Part shown: piece after piece, positions 17,240 through 25,617 of the stretch
Layout: the number at the start of each line of letters is the position of its first letter
Numbering within the stretch: position 1 is the stretch's first letter
Origin: Sphingomonas sp. SUN039
GTDB lineage: Bacteria > Pseudomonadota > Alphaproteobacteria > Sphingomonadales > Sphingomonadaceae
Assembly (NCBI RefSeq): GCF_024758725.1
Contig: NZ_CP096972.1
Location: forward strand, 1,532,001-1,596,000
Reading direction: 5' to 3'
Length of the DNA stretch: 64,000 nt
Made by a program: the position numbers and the translations under genes
Notes under the pieces: generated by a model
What the model saw: the letters and a program-made list of their open reading frames with translations, nothing else
Told to the model about the DNA's origin: nothing
The model's database searches: none

Positions 17240-17860
17240 ATGAGCGATCAGCTGACTTTGTCGGCCGAAGCGCGCGAGACGGCGGGTAAGGGAGCCAGCC
17301 GGGCATTGCGTCGTGAGGCCCGCGTTCCTGCCGTCGTCTATGGCGCAGGCGAAGCCCCGATGGGCATCCACCTCGAGGAAAAGGCGCTGATGAAGGCGCT
17401 GCACACGGGGCATTTCATGAATTCGGTCGTGATGCTGACGGTCGGCGGTAGCGAGCTTCGCACCCTGCCCAAGGACGTTGCGTTCCACCCGGTCACCGAA
17501 CGCCCGCTGCACGTCGATTTCCTGCGGATCGGCGAGCACAGCAAGGTTACGGTCAGCGTGCCGGTGCACTTCGTCAACGAACTCGCCTCGCCCGGCATCA
17601 AGCGCGGAGCGGTGCTCAACGTGGTCCGCCACGAACTCGAGCTCGTTTGCGATGCGGCGGAAATCCCCGACGAGATCAAGATCGACCTGACCGGCACCGA
17701 TGTGGGCGATTCGATCCATATCTCGTCCGTGACCCTGCCCAAGGGCGTGGCCTCGGCAATCACCGACCGCGACTTCACCATCGCGACGCTGGTCGCCCCG
17801 TCGGCGCTCAAGTCGAGCGAAGGCGATACCGCGACCGAGGGCGAAGCCGAAGCGGAGTAA
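17240..17860 (+). CDS. rplY: 50S ribosomal protein L25 (CTC form)
   Basis: 206 residues, the long CTC-type L25 with a 5S rRNA-binding domain followed by a C-terminal TL5-like beta domain. It begins [34 protein letters not shown], the standard L25 opening, and ends in an acidic tail ([13 protein letters not shown]). GGAG 8 nt before the ATG. It precedes pth, the usual alphaproteobacterial order rplY-pth-ychF, but here 284 bp with a large palindromic element separates it from pth. Confidence 0.96.
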   Translation: MSDQLTLSAEARETAGKGASRALRREARVPAVVYGAGEAPMGIHLEEKALMKALHTGHFMNSVVMLTVGGSELRTLPKDVAFHPVTERPLHVDFLRIGEHSKVTVSVPVHFVNELASPGIKRGAVLNVVRHELELVCDAAEIPDEIKIDLTGTDVGDSIHISSVTLPKGVASAITDRDFTIATLVAPSALKSSEGDTATEGEAEAE

Positions 17861-17865
17861 TCGAG

Positions 17866-18140
17866 ATCCTCCCCTGCGCGCAGACGCAAGGGAGGGAGTG
17901 ACAGGTCGGATCGTCCCCCGGACGATCCTCGAACATGCGGGGCATGTTCGACCTGCCACTCATGCGAAGCATGGTGGAGGGGCGAGCAATGTCCGGGCTT
18001 CAGAGCAGGTACGACCAGCGCACGCCCCTCCACCACCGCTACGAGTTTGAGGTCGGTCGTGCCCCCGGCACGACCTCGAACTGCCGGGGGCAGTTCGACC
18101 TCAAACTCCCCCTCCCCCAAGTCTTCGCTTGGGGGAGGAT
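17866..18140. repeat. intergenic palindromic element upstream of pth
   Basis: A 275-bp element with the same ends and inner arms as the one before glyS: a left hairpin CCTGCGCGCAGACGCAAGG-like, inner arms GGTGGAGGGGCG and CGCCCCTCCACCACC around a non-conserved centre, and a right hairpin CCCCCAAG/CTTGGGGG ending GGAGGATTT. It carries extra palindromic sequence on each side of the inner arms, such as CGAACATGCGGGGCATGTTCG and two GGTCG/CGACC blocks, so it may be a composite. It occupies essentially the whole rplY-pth gap. Confidence 0.82.
18131..18140 (+). promoter_or_regulatory. pth Shine-Dalgarno supplied by the repeat
   Basis: GGGGGAGGAT forms the last bases of the palindromic element, with 6 nt between GGAGG and the GTG start of pth. 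The identical sequence and spacing precede glyS. Because these bases are one arm of the terminal hairpin, access of ribosomes to pth may depend on folding of the repeat. Confidence 0.7.
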
Positions 18141-18144
18141 TTAG

Positions 18145-18711
18145 GTGCAACTCTGGGTCGGCCTCGGCAATCCGGGCGCGGAATATGCGCTGCACCGGCA
18201 CAATGTCGGCTTCATGGCCGCAGACGCGATCACGCAGGAATGGCGCTTTTCGCCTTGGAAGGCGAAGTTCAAGGGCTCGATCTGCGAAGGCAGTATCGGC
18301 AGCGAGAAAATCCTGCTGCTCAAGCCCGCCACCTTCATGAACGACAGCGGCCGCAGCGTCGGCGAGGCGATGCGCTTCTACAAACTCGAAGCGCCGCAGG
18401 TGACGGTATTCTACGACGAACTCGACCTCGCCCCGTTCAAGGTGAAGGTCCGTACCGGCGGCGGCGCGGCCGGCCATAACGGCATCCGCTCGACAATGGC
18501 GCATATCGGCGAGGATTTTCGCCGCGTGCGGATCGGCATCGGCCATCCGGGCCATAAGGACCGCGTGACGGGGCATGTGCTGGGCAATTATGCCAAGACA
18601 GAAATGGACGACCTCGCGCACCTACTCGGGGCGATTGCGGCAGAGACGAAATGGCTGGCCGAGGGCGACGACGTACGATTTATGAGCGATGTGGCAATGC
18701 GAACCACCTAG
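18145..18711 (+). CDS. pth: peptidyl-tRNA hydrolase
   Basis: Releases tRNA from peptidyl-tRNA that drops off the ribosome. 188 residues from a GTG start: MQLWVGLGNPGAEYALHRHNVGF holds the family-defining Asn (LGNPG) and catalytic His (RHNVG), with FMNDSGRSVG and GGGAAGHNGIRS further on. The start fits both homology and the GGAGG 6 nt upstream. The stop overlaps the stop of a convergent small gene as CTAG. In relatives ychF often follows directly; here about 1.2 kb of other sequence intervenes. Confidence 0.96.
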   Translation: MQLWVGLGNPGAEYALHRHNVGFMAADAITQEWRFSPWKAKFKGSICEGSIGSEKILLLKPATFMNDSGRSVGEAMRFYKLEAPQVTVFYDELDLAPFKVKVRTGGGAAGHNGIRSTMAHIGEDFRRVRIGIGHPGHKDRVTGHVLGNYAKTEMDDLAHLLGAIAAETKWLAEGDDVRFMSDVAMRTT

Positions 18712-18953
18712 CCACCGGCTCGAAATTTGGAATAATGCTGCGATACCGCGCCGGGAGTAATGTCCAAGAGCTTTGCAATGTCGGCAGCTGTCACTTCATC
18801 ACGTGACTCGAAACCGGCGCGCAAGACCGCCTGACCAAACGCGCTCAATCGCGTCCCCGTTTCGTTCTTGGCGTAGCCTCTCAGCACAGCGAGCAATTCG
18901 GCATCTGCCTCAAGGCGCTTTAACTCACGCAGGATGATCTTTCTCGGTGACAT
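18708..18953 (-). CDS. small helix-turn-helix protein
   Basis: 81 residues: a basic N-terminus (SPRKIILRELKRLE) and a C-terminal helix-turn-helix, DEVTAADIAKLLDITPGAVSQHYSKF. The HTH resembles the recognition segment of MarR- or sigma-like regulators, but the protein is too short to assign to a family. GAGG 4-8 nt before the ATG gives a ribosome-binding site. It lies in a stretch of lower GC than its surroundings and faces pth tail to tail with a 4-nt stop overlap. Probably acquired; function unknown. Confidence 0.6.
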   Translation of the reverse strand: MSPRKIILRELKRLEADAELLAVLRGYAKNETGTRLSAFGQAVLRAGFESRDEVTAADIAKLLDITPGAVSQHYSKFRAGG

Positions 18954-19062
18954 GAACCTCAGTTTCTAAACATAAATATCACTTGATGCATTTAGTTTAA
19001 TCGGTCATGTCGTAAGTTACGGCATTCAAATGATGTCGTCAACGTCGGCAGGAGACAGTCCA

Positions 19063-19248
19063 ATGCGCGTGAGCGATGCATACCTAGGGAGCTGCAAGAC
19101 CCTTACAAAATCTATCCAAAAACTGAGAAAAATTCTACGCGTTCGCGGCCCTTGGCGCCGATCAATTACGCTTAGGGAATATCACGATTTCCTTGTGGCA
19201 AAGCTTGCGGTCACGCCTAAGCGAAAACTCGATTTACGCTGGATATAA
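19063..19248 (+). CDS. short hypothetical protein
   Basis: A 61-residue ORF starting MRVSDAYLGSC with AGGAG 8 nt upstream. It is very basic (RKILRVRGPWRRSI, TPKRKLDLRWI) with no recognisable domain. Its stop is 8 bp before the ychF-like relic. The ribosome-binding site is the main argument for it; the length, composition and lack of family leave it doubtful, and it may be a remnant of acquired DNA. Confidence 0.3.
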   Translation: MRVSDAYLGSCKTLTKSIQKLRKILRVRGPWRRSITLREYHDFLVAKLAVTPKRKLDLRWI

Positions 19249-19256
19249 GGCAAGAA

Positions 19257-19382
19257 ATGAGTTTCAAATACGAGATCGTTGGGCTGCCAAATGTTGGCAA
19301 GTCTACGCCATTCATCGCGGGTGACGCAGACAGCGACGACATGCGTTTCATAAATGAAGTCGCCGTACGGATGGGCGCGTGA
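19257..19382 (+). pseudogene. relic of a second ychF 5' end
   Basis: From its ATG this reads MSFKYEIVGLPNVGKST and then F and A after one change each, matching the first 21 residues of the intact ychF 0.7 kb downstream at 16 of 21 positions, including the whole Walker A motif. The DNA matches at about 49 of 63 bases, most differences being silent third positions. After that the reading departs from YchF and stops at residue 41. The silent divergence argues against a recent tandem copy and for the truncated 5' end of a diverged or foreign ychF. Confidence 0.65.
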
Positions 19383-19386
19383 GGCC

Positions 19387-19896
19387 ATGCAGCGCGTCCT
19401 CATCATCGGCCCGTGCGGGGCGGGAAAATCGACGCTGGCGCGCACGCTCGGCGAGCAGCTCGGGCTGCCGGTGTTTCATATGGACCAGCTCAACTGGCGA
19501 CCCGGTTGGGTCGAAAGCACCAAGGACGAGATCCGCGCGCGGCTGAACGATATCGTCACGACCGACCGCTGGCTGATCGACGGCAATTACGGCGGCACGC
19601 TGGCCGAGCGGCTGGCACGCGCCGACACGGTCGTCTATCTTGATTACCCGGTCGGCCTGTGCGTCGCGCGCCTGCTGCGACGCATCTGGACCTATCGCGG
19701 GCGCAGCCGCCCCGACATGCCCGAGGGCTGCCCGGAGCGGTTCGACCTAGCGTTCCTGTGGTATCTCGTCCGGTGGAACAGCGGCCCGCGTGTGCGGACA
19801 GAAGCGGTGCTTCGGGGGCATGAGGACAAGGTCATCCGGTTGAAGACTCCTGCGGACCTCAATCATTGGATAGCCACGCTCGGCAACCCCGCCTAA
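19387..19896 (+). CDS. FlaR-like P-loop nucleotide kinase (DNA topology modulation family)
   Basis: 169 residues with a clean Walker A, GPCGAGKST at residues 8-16, followed by HMDQLNWRPGWV and WLIDGNYGGT, the pattern of adenylate-kinase-like proteins annotated as DNA topology modulation protein FlaR. The LRRIWTYRGRSRPDMPEGCPERFD segment acts as the lid in this group. The name is historical; the true substrate is unknown and a small-molecule kinase is more likely. GC returns to the local norm here. It starts 4 bp after the ychF relic ends and lies 31 bp before intact ychF. Confidence 0.8.
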   Translation: MQRVLIIGPCGAGKSTLARTLGEQLGLPVFHMDQLNWRPGWVESTKDEIRARLNDIVTTDRWLIDGNYGGTLAERLARADTVVYLDYPVGLCVARLLRRIWTYRGRSRPDMPEGCPERFDLAFLWYLVRWNSGPRVRTEAVLRGHEDKVIRLKTPADLNHWIATLGNPA

Positions 19897-19927
19897 GGCC
19901 GCAGCATTTACCTCAAGAGAGAAGATC

Positions 19928-21028
19928 ATGGGTTTCAAATGCGGGATCGTGGGACTCCCCAATGTCGGCAAGTCCACCCTGTTCAATGCGTTGACGCAGA
20001 CGGCGGCGGCGCAGGCGGCGAATTATCCGTTTTGCACGATCGAACCGAACGTCGGCAATGTCGCGGTGCCCGATCCGCGCCTCGACAAGCTGGTCGAGAT
20101 CGGCAAGTCGGCGAAGAAGATCGAGACGCAGCTGGCGTTCGTCGACATTGCGGGCCTCGTGCGCGGGGCATCGACCGGCGAGGGGCTGGGCAACCAGTTC
20201 CTTGGCAATATCCGCGAGGTCGATGCCATCGTCCATGTGCTGCGCTGTTTCGAAGACGGCGACATTACCCATGTCGAGGGCAAGATCGACCCGATAGCGG
20301 ACGCCGAGACGGTCGAGACCGAATTGATGCTGTCTGATCTCGAGTCGCTCGAAAAGCGCGTGCCGAACCTGATCAAAAAGGGCCAGCAGGGCGACAAGGA
20401 GGCCAAGGCGGCGGCGGGCGTCCTCGGCAAGGCGCTTGAGTTATTGCGGGCTGGGAAGCCTGCAAGACTGACCGCCATCGGCGACGCCGACGAGGCGCGG
20501 CATTTCGCCCAGGCGCAGCTGCTGACGTCGAAACCGGTGCTCTACGTCTGCAACGTCGAGGAAAGTGCGGCGGCAGAGGGCAATGCCCTGTCGGCCAAGG
20601 TGTTCGACATGGCGAAGGCAGTCGGTGCGCAGGCCGTTGTCGTCTCGGCGGCGATCGAAGCCGAAATCGCGACTATGCCGCCGGAGGACCGCGCCGAGTT
20701 CCTGTCCGATCTCGGGCTGACCGAAACCGGTCTCGCCCGCGTGATTCGCGCAGGTTATGCGCTGCTCGACCTGATCACGTTCTTTACCTGCGGGCCGAAG
20801 GAAGCGCGGGCGTGGACGGTGCACAAGGGTGCCACCGCCCCCAATGCCGCAGGGGCGATCCACAGCGATTTCGAACGCGGCTTCATCCGCGCCGAAACCA
20901 TCGCCTATGACGACTATGTCGCCTGCGGCGGCGAAAGCGGCGCGCGCGAGGCAGGGAAATTGCGGTCGGAGGGCAAGGACTATGTCGTCCACGACGGCGA
21001 TGTGCTGCTGTTCAGGTTCAACGTCTGA
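19928..21028 (+). CDS. ychF: redox-regulated ribosome-binding ATPase YchF
   Basis: A universally conserved Obg-family P-loop protein that prefers ATP and binds ribosomes. 366 residues, normal length. G1 is GLPNVGKST at residues 8-16; NYPFCTIEPNVG and DIAGLVRGAS follow, then a coiled-coil region near 120-200 and the C-terminal TGS domain (LITFFTCGPKEARAWTV). AGAGAGAAG upstream. Its TGA overlaps the ATG of the MaoC gene (TGATG). A diverged 5' fragment of a second ychF lies upstream. Confidence 0.96.
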   Translation: MGFKCGIVGLPNVGKSTLFNALTQTAAAQAANYPFCTIEPNVGNVAVPDPRLDKLVEIGKSAKKIETQLAFVDIAGLVRGASTGEGLGNQFLGNIREVDAIVHVLRCFEDGDITHVEGKIDPIADAETVETELMLSDLESLEKRVPNLIKKGQQGDKEAKAAAGVLGKALELLRAGKPARLTAIGDADEARHFAQAQLLTSKPVLYVCNVEESAAAEGNALSAKVFDMAKAVGAQAVVVSAAIEAEIATMPPEDRAEFLSDLGLTETGLARVIRAGYALLDLITFFTCGPKEARAWTVHKGATAPNAAGAIHSDFERGFIRAETIAYDDYVACGGESGAREAGKLRSEGKDYVVHDGDVLLFRFNV

Positions 21029-21474
21029 TGCTCTATTTCGAAGACTTGGTCATCGGCACCAAGGCCGCCTTCGGTCGCTATGAAGTGACGCGCGAGGAAG
21101 TGCTCGAATTCGCGCAGAAATACGACCCGCAACCCTTTCATTTGTCCGACGAGGCCGCCGCGCAGACGCATTTCGGGCGGATCGCCGCGAGCGGCTGGCA
21201 TACGTGTGCGATGATGATGCGGATGCTGGTCGAGAATATGTCGACGGTGCAGCAGGCCGGTCTTGGATCGCCGGGGCAGAACGAGCTACGCTGGCTGAAA
21301 CCGGTCTATCCCGGCGATGTCCTGCGCGTCGAAACCGAAGTCCTCGAAAAGACGCCGTCGCGCAGCAAGCCCGACATCGGATCGTTCCTGTCGCGCGCCA
21401 CGGTGTTCAACCAGCATGACGAACCGGTGATGACGACTGTGGCAATCGGGTTGATCCGGCGGCGGCCCGCCTAA
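21028..21474 (+). CDS. MaoC-like hotdog dehydratase
   Basis: 148 residues with the (R)-hydratase/MaoC pattern: YFEDLVIGTKAAFGRYEVTREEVLEFAQKYDPQPFH, where the Asp and the following His of the DPQPFH motif match the catalytic pair of R-specific enoyl-CoA hydratases, and ASGWHTCAMMMR. Expected to hydrate or dehydrate an acyl-CoA thioester; substrate unknown. It is translationally coupled to ychF by a 1-nt overlap, a combination seen repeatedly in sphingomonads as far as I recall. The stop overlaps that of a convergent small gene as CTAA. Confidence 0.85.
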   Translation: MLYFEDLVIGTKAAFGRYEVTREEVLEFAQKYDPQPFHLSDEAAAQTHFGRIAASGWHTCAMMMRMLVENMSTVQQAGLGSPGQNELRWLKPVYPGDVLRVETEVLEKTPSRSKPDIGSFLSRATVFNQHDEPVMTTVAIGLIRRRPA

Positions 21475-21707
21475 CAGGCCTTTGGGAATTTCGCGTCGTT
21501 GGCGGGTTGGCGTCCGCGTCCCATTGTCCAGTTCGACTGGAACCGCACCATCGGGTTGGGCGCGCACCAGATTTCGCCCGACTCGTCGAGCGCCGTGACC
21601 CAGATCAGATTATGCTCCTGCCCGTAATCTATCACGCCGATGGCGTAGCCCTTGCCCATGTCGAGGACGGTCAGCGGCAGTGGCGGATTGAGCTGAGTGA
21701 AGGACAT
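21471..21707 (-). CDS. small conserved hypothetical protein
   Basis: 78 residues from MSFTQLNPPLPLTVLDMGKGYAIG. The sequence VLDMGKGYAIGVIDYGQEHNLIWVTALDESGEIWCAPNPMVR recalls small proteins conserved in sphingomonads and rhizobia that act on no known substrate. A longer frame into apt has an arginine-rich N-terminus and is not credible. It follows apt by 38 bp on the same strand and is probably the last gene of the petA-petB-petC-apt unit. No function assigned. Confidence 0.62.
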   Translation of the reverse strand: MSFTQLNPPLPLTVLDMGKGYAIGVIDYGQEHNLIWVTALDESGEIWCAPNPMVRFQSNWTMGRGRQPANDAKFPKAC

Positions 21708-21745
21708 GAAGCGGAAACGGCGAAAAGCGTTGCCGGTTCCGTGGC

Positions 21746-22282
21746 TTAGTGTCCGCCGAACGCCATCAGGCTCTCGACCGGAACGCCTTCGGCGCGCAGC
21801 CGGTCGGCACCGCCCAGATCGGGGAGGTCGATAGCAAACACCGCGCCGACGACTTCGGCCCCGGCTTCGCGGAGCAGCTTCACGCATGCCATGGCGGTCC
21901 CGCCAGTCGCGATCAGGTCGTCGACGATGAGCGCGCGGTGGCCGGGCAACACCGCGCCCACGTGCAATTCCAGCCGGTCGGTCCCGTATTCGAGGTCGTA
22001 ATCGACGCCCAGGGTGGCACCGGGCAGCTTGCCTTGCTTGCGCGCAGGTATGACCCCTGCCCCCAGGGCCACCGCAACCGGTGCGCCGAACAGGAAACCG
22101 CGCGCATCGATGGCGATGATGCGGTCGGGAGCCAGCGGGCGCGCGATATCGGTCATGGCAGCCACTGCCGCCGCGAACCCGGGTCCATCGGCGAGTAGGG
22201 TCGAAATATCGCGGAACTGGATCCCCGGCTTCGGAAAGTCGCGGATCGTCCGGACCAGCGCCTTCAGCTGGTCGCGGTTCAC
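21746..22282 (-). CDS. apt: adenine phosphoribosyltransferase
   Basis: Salvages adenine by joining it to PRPP to form AMP. 178 residues; the PRPP loop is ALIVDDLIATGGTA near residues 120-133, and FPKPGIQFRDISTLL and ARGFLFGAPVA are standard. The GTG start overlaps the petC stop as GTGA, and AAGAAGG within petC serves as its ribosome-binding site. The frame is open further upstream but only inside petC. Coupling of a purine-salvage gene to bc1 genes is odd functionally but appears to be a stable arrangement in sphingomonads. Confidence 0.95.
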   Translation of the reverse strand: MNRDQLKALVRTIRDFPKPGIQFRDISTLLADGPGFAAAVAAMTDIARPLAPDRIIAIDARGFLFGAPVAVALGAGVIPARKQGKLPGATLGVDYDLEYGTDRLELHVGAVLPGHRALIVDDLIATGGTAMACVKLLREAGAEVVGAVFAIDLPDLGGADRLRAEGVPVESLMAFGGH

Positions 22283-23133
22283 TTGGCCTTCTTGGGCTTC
22301 TTGTCTGCCCAAATGCTCCGATAGGCGAGATAAGCCAGACCCGTCAGCACCAGCAGATAGGCCAGCGTTGCCCAGCCAACCGCGTGACGCGTCGGCAGGT
22401 TCGGCTCGGCGGCCCACATCAGGAAGGCGGACACGTCCTTGGCCATCTGCTTCTGCGTGTTCGGCGTCCCGTCGGCATAGGTCACCTGTCCATCGGCCAG
22501 CGGCGGCGCCATGGCGAGATTCAGGTTCGGGAAATACGGGTTGTAGTGCAACCCGTCCGGCGTTTTCGCGTCGGGGAACTTCTTGAGCAGTTCCGCCGGC
22601 TGGTCCTGATACCCGGTCAGCAGCGAATAGAGATAGTGCGGCCCTCCCTCGCGCGCCTTGGCCAGCAGCGACTGGTCCGGCGGCAGCGCATTGTTGTTCG
22701 ACGCGCGCGCCATCGTCTCGTTCGCATAGGGCGACGGGAATTTGTCGAACGGCATCGCCTTGCGCGTGGCCGGTTCGCCGGTTTCCGGGTTGATCGACGG
22801 CACTTCGACGACCCAGTTCTTGGCAATCGCTTTCACTTCGGCCTTGTTGAAACCGATTTCCTCGAGGTCGCGGAACGCCACCTGCTTGAGCGAATGGCAG
22901 GCCGAGCAGACTTCCTTGTAAACCTGGAAGCCGCGCTGCAGCTGGCGGTTATCGTATTTACCGCCGACGCCCTCGAACGACCAGGAGATGTTCTCCTTGG
23001 GCTTCAAGTGGAACTCATGCTCCACCGTCGGGACCGGCGGGTCCTGCACATAGGCGACGACGTTCCACGCCAGCGACCAAAGCAGGGCGAGGACGAAGCC
23101 GGCACCGGCCAGCATTCCGATCGGACGAACCAT
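22279..23133 (-). CDS. petC: cytochrome c1 of the bc1 complex
   Basis: Takes electrons from the Rieske protein and passes them to cytochrome c. 284 residues: an N-terminal signal/anchor (GMLAGAGFVLALLWSLAWNVVAY), the covalent haem site CSACH at residues 76-80, the sixth-ligand Met208 in NLAMAPPL, and a C-terminal membrane anchor (WATLAYLLVLTGLAYLAYR) ending in a Lys-rich cytoplasmic tail. Third gene of petA-petB-petC; it starts 9 bp after the petB stop and overlaps apt. Confidence 0.97.
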   Translation of the reverse strand: MVRPIGMLAGAGFVLALLWSLAWNVVAYVQDPPVPTVEHEFHLKPKENISWSFEGVGGKYDNRQLQRGFQVYKEVCSACHSLKQVAFRDLEEIGFNKAEVKAIAKNWVVEVPSINPETGEPATRKAMPFDKFPSPYANETMARASNNNALPPDQSLLAKAREGGPHYLYSLLTGYQDQPAELLKKFPDAKTPDGLHYNPYFPNLNLAMAPPLADGQVTYADGTPNTQKQMAKDVSAFLMWAAEPNLPTRHAVGWATLAYLLVLTGLAYLAYRSIWADKKPKKAK

Positions 23134-23142
23134 TTGTAACCC

Positions 23143-24444
23143 CTATTCGGCGGGCTGGAGCGTGGGCGATGCCCCCGCGCCGCCCGTGACGCCGTATTTC
23201 GCAAGCACGCTTTCGGTGATCGAATTGGGCAGCGGCAGCGGCCGTTCGATCATCGAAACCAGCGGCAGGATGATCAGGAAGTGCAGGAAGTAATATGTCG
23301 TGGCGACCTGTCCCAGCATGACGTTGACTGCCGTCGGCTCCGCACCGCCGACATAGCCGAGGACAAAGACGTCGGCGAGCAGCACGAACAGGAACTTGCG
23401 GTAGGTCGGCCGGTAATTCGCCGACCGCACCGGCGAGGTGTCGAGCCACGGCAGGAAGAACAGCAGCAGGATCGACCCGAACATCGCCAGCACGCCCCAG
23501 AGCTTTGCCGGAATGAACAGGAAGTCCGAGGTGAAGCTCTTGAGGATCGCGTAGAACGGCAGGAAATACCATTCAGGGACGATATGCGCCGGCGTCGAGA
23601 GCGGGTTCGCCGCGATATAGTTATCGGGATGCCCGAGCAGGTTCGGCGCAAAGAACACCAGCAGCGCCATGATGATCAGGAACACGCCAACCCCGAAGCC
23701 GTCCTTCGCCGTGTAATACGGGTGGAACGGGACGGTATCGACCTCGCCCTTCACATCGACACCGGTCGGGTTCGACGAGCCCGGAATGTGCAGGGCCCAG
23801 ATATGGAGGATAATGACCCCGGCGATCACGAATGGCAGCAGGTAATGCAGCGAGAAGAACCGGTTGAGCGCGGCATTGTCGGGCGCGAATCCGCCCAGCA
23901 GCCACACGCGGATCGTATCGCCGACAAGCGGAATCGCCGAGAAGAACCCCGTGATGACCTGTGCACCCCAGAAGCTCATCTGGCCCCACGGCAGCACATA
24001 ACCCATGAACGCGGTGGCCATCATCAGCAGGAAGATGACGACGCCGAGCAGCCAGACGACTTCGCGCGGCGGCTTGTACGAACCGTAATAGAGCCCGCGT
24101 GCCATGTGGACATAAACGACCGCAAGGAACATCGATGCGCCGTTGGCGTGCAGGTAACGGAAGAACCAGCCGCCGTTCACGTCGCGCATGATGTGTTCGA
24201 CCGAGTCGAACGCAATCCCACCGTCGGCGCGGTAGTGCATCGCAAGGATGACCCCCGACACGATCTGTACGACCAGCGCCAGCCCGGCGAGGACGCCGAA
24301 GTTCCAGAAATAGTTGAGGTTGCGCGGCACCGGATAACCGCCACCGATGGCATTATAGACGAAGCGCGGTAGCGGCAGCTTTTCGTCGAGATAGCGCATG
24401 AAGGGATGCTTCGGCGCATAATGCTGGGCCCAGGGAAAGCTCAT
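23143..24444 (-). CDS. petB: cytochrome b of the bc1 complex
   Basis: The membrane quinol-oxidising core of complex III, 433 residues and eight expected helices. Haem-ligand histidines are His99, His113, His200 and His214, in the canonical two pairs. The Qo-site PEWY motif is present ([14 protein letters not shown]), as are [14 protein letters not shown] and [14 protein letters not shown]. Single intact b-type subunit, so not the split cytochrome b6/subunit IV form. The ATG overlaps the petA stop (ATGA). The longer frame upstream lies inside petA and is ignored. Confidence 0.97.
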   Translation of the reverse strand: MSFPWAQHYAPKHPFMRYLDEKLPLPRFVYNAIGGGYPVPRNLNYFWNFGVLAGLALVVQIVSGVILAMHYRADGGIAFDSVEHIMRDVNGGWFFRYLHANGASMFLAVVYVHMARGLYYGSYKPPREVVWLLGVVIFLLMMATAFMGYVLPWGQMSFWGAQVITGFFSAIPLVGDTIRVWLLGGFAPDNAALNRFFSLHYLLPFVIAGVIILHIWALHIPGSSNPTGVDVKGEVDTVPFHPYYTAKDGFGVGVFLIIMALLVFFAPNLLGHPDNYIAANPLSTPAHIVPEWYFLPFYAILKSFTSDFLFIPAKLWGVLAMFGSILLLFFLPWLDTSPVRSANYRPTYRKFLFVLLADVFVLGYVGGAEPTAVNVMLGQVATTYYFLHFLIILPLVSMIERPLPLPNSITESVLAKYGVTGGAGASPTLQPAE

Positions 24445-25019
24445 GCCTTTGCTCCCACTTCGACAAGGGTGTCCGACCGGAACACATAGTCGGGCACATG
24501 CAGATTCTGTGGTGCCGGGCCTTTGCGGATGCGCGCGGCGGTGTCGTACACCGAGCCGTGGCAAGGGCAGAAATACCCGCCGAACTCGCCTTTCACTTCG
24601 CCCTCGCCAGCGCCCAGCGGCACGCAGCCAAGGTGGGTGCAGACACCCAGCGTGATCAGCCAGTTCTCTTTACCTGGCTTCGTGCGGTCGGCGAGCGACT
24701 GCGGATCGCGCAGGCTGTCGACCGGCACCTTGTTGGCTTCGGCGATTTCCACCGGCGTCAGGTTGCGGACGAAGAGCGGCTGTTTCTGCCAGATCGTCTT
24801 GATCGCCTGACCGGCTGCGATCTTCGAGATGTCGATTTCGGTCGTCGCCTGCGCGAGCACGTCGGCCGACGGGCTCATCTGGTTGATCGCGACAGCGGCG
24901 ATCGGAATGACACCGACCCCGGCAAAGGCAACAGCCGCAATGTTGATAACATCGCGGCGGCGCAGTTCGGGTTCTGCCGCGATAACGGCGTCGGCGTCTG
25001 TAACAGCCGTTCCGGCCAT
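24441..25019 (-). CDS. petA: Rieske iron-sulfur subunit of the bc1 complex
   Basis: 192 residues with a twin-arginine-like N-terminus ([27 protein letters not shown]), a single membrane anchor and the 2Fe-2S domain. Cluster ligands are Cys127/His129 in CTHLGC and Cys151/His154 in CPCHGS, with the stabilising disulfide cysteines Cys132 and Cys153. GGGGA precedes the ATG. First gene of the petABC-apt operon; 148 bp separate it from the divergent trmL, and the shared promoter region must be there. Confidence 0.96.
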   Translation of the reverse strand: MAGTAVTDADAVIAAEPELRRRDVINIAAVAFAGVGVIPIAAVAINQMSPSADVLAQATTEIDISKIAAGQAIKTIWQKQPLFVRNLTPVEIAEANKVPVDSLRDPQSLADRTKPGKENWLITLGVCTHLGCVPLGAGEGEVKGEFGGYFCPCHGSVYDTAARIRKGPAPQNLHVPDYVFRSDTLVEVGAKA

Positions 25020-25167
25020 AAAGATTTGTCCCCAAGTTGGCCGACGCGAAAGCAGGATGGCCCGCGTGACGGCGCTTGTCGGCGCGCTGATAGCGTCTCG
25101 CTCGTGGCTTGCAAATGCGAAAATGGCAGGCTTGTGACGGTTTGCCGCTGCCCCTACGGCATCGCGC

Positions 25168-25617
25168 ATGCGTCTGGCCTGTTATCAGCCCGAAATCGCC
25201 GGAAACATGGGGGCGGTGCTGCGCCTCGCCGCTTGTTACGGCGTGCCGGTCGATGTGGTCGAGCCGTGCGGATTCGTCTGGTCCGATGCCAGGATGCGCC
25301 GTGCCGGAATGGATTATGCCGCGCAGGTGCCGGTCGAGCGCCACGCCGACTGGGCAACCTTCCGGGCGGTCCGCCCTGCCCGCCTGATCCTGCTGACAAC
25401 CAAGGCACAACAGCGCCTCCACGATTTCGCGTTCATGCCCGGCGACACACTGGTCATGGGCAGCGAGAGCTCGGGCGTTCCCGCCGACGTCGCTGCCGCC
25501 TGCGACGCGGCTGTCCGCATCCCGATTTCGAGGGACGTGCGCTCGCTCAACCTTGCGGTCGCCGCCGCAATCGCCTTAACCGAGGCGCTCAGACAAACGG
25601 GGGAATTGCCGGCATGA
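25168..25617 (+). CDS. trmL: tRNA (cytidine(34)-2'-O)-methyltransferase
   Basis: A minimal SPOUT methyltransferase of 149 residues that 2'-O-methylates the wobble base of leucine tRNAs in characterised members. It starts MRLACYQPEIAGNMGAVLRLAACYG and has the knotted SAM-binding C-terminus GDTLVMGSESSGVP and IPISRDVRSLNLAVAAAIALTEALR. Its stop overlaps the start of hemF (ATGA). Divergent from petA. Confidence 0.93.
   Translation: MRLACYQPEIAGNMGAVLRLAACYGVPVDVVEPCGFVWSDARMRRAGMDYAAQVPVERHADWATFRAVRPARLILLTTKAQQRLHDFAFMPGDTLVMGSESSGVPADVAAACDAAVRIPISRDVRSLNLAVAAAIALTEALRQTGELPA

Larger units (their letters stand above)
18954..19386. other. low-GC interval between pth and ychF
   Basis: This stretch is sharply poorer in GC than the window (about 30% over 18,961-19,020 and 40% over 19,081-19,140). 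It holds the presumed promoter of the small minus-strand HTH gene, one weak ORF and a relic of a ychF 5' end. No integrase, inverted repeats or direct repeats marking an insertion were found. It interrupts what is normally a compact rplY-pth-ychF cluster. Confidence 0.6.

Noticed and set aside
15234-17306. 690-codon minus-strand ORF across both GumN genes
   Set aside because: Repetitive HxxRxxxAR translation mirroring two paralogs on the other strand; no ribosome-binding site or family.
12248-18140. Palindromic elements considered as insertion sequences or CRISPR
   Set aside because: No transposase ORF, no target duplications, no regular repeat-spacer structure; they fit short palindromic repeats better.
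19030-19386. Possible attL/attR site with integrase near the ychF relic
   Set aside because: No integrase gene, and the ychF match is too diverged to be a recent integration duplicate.
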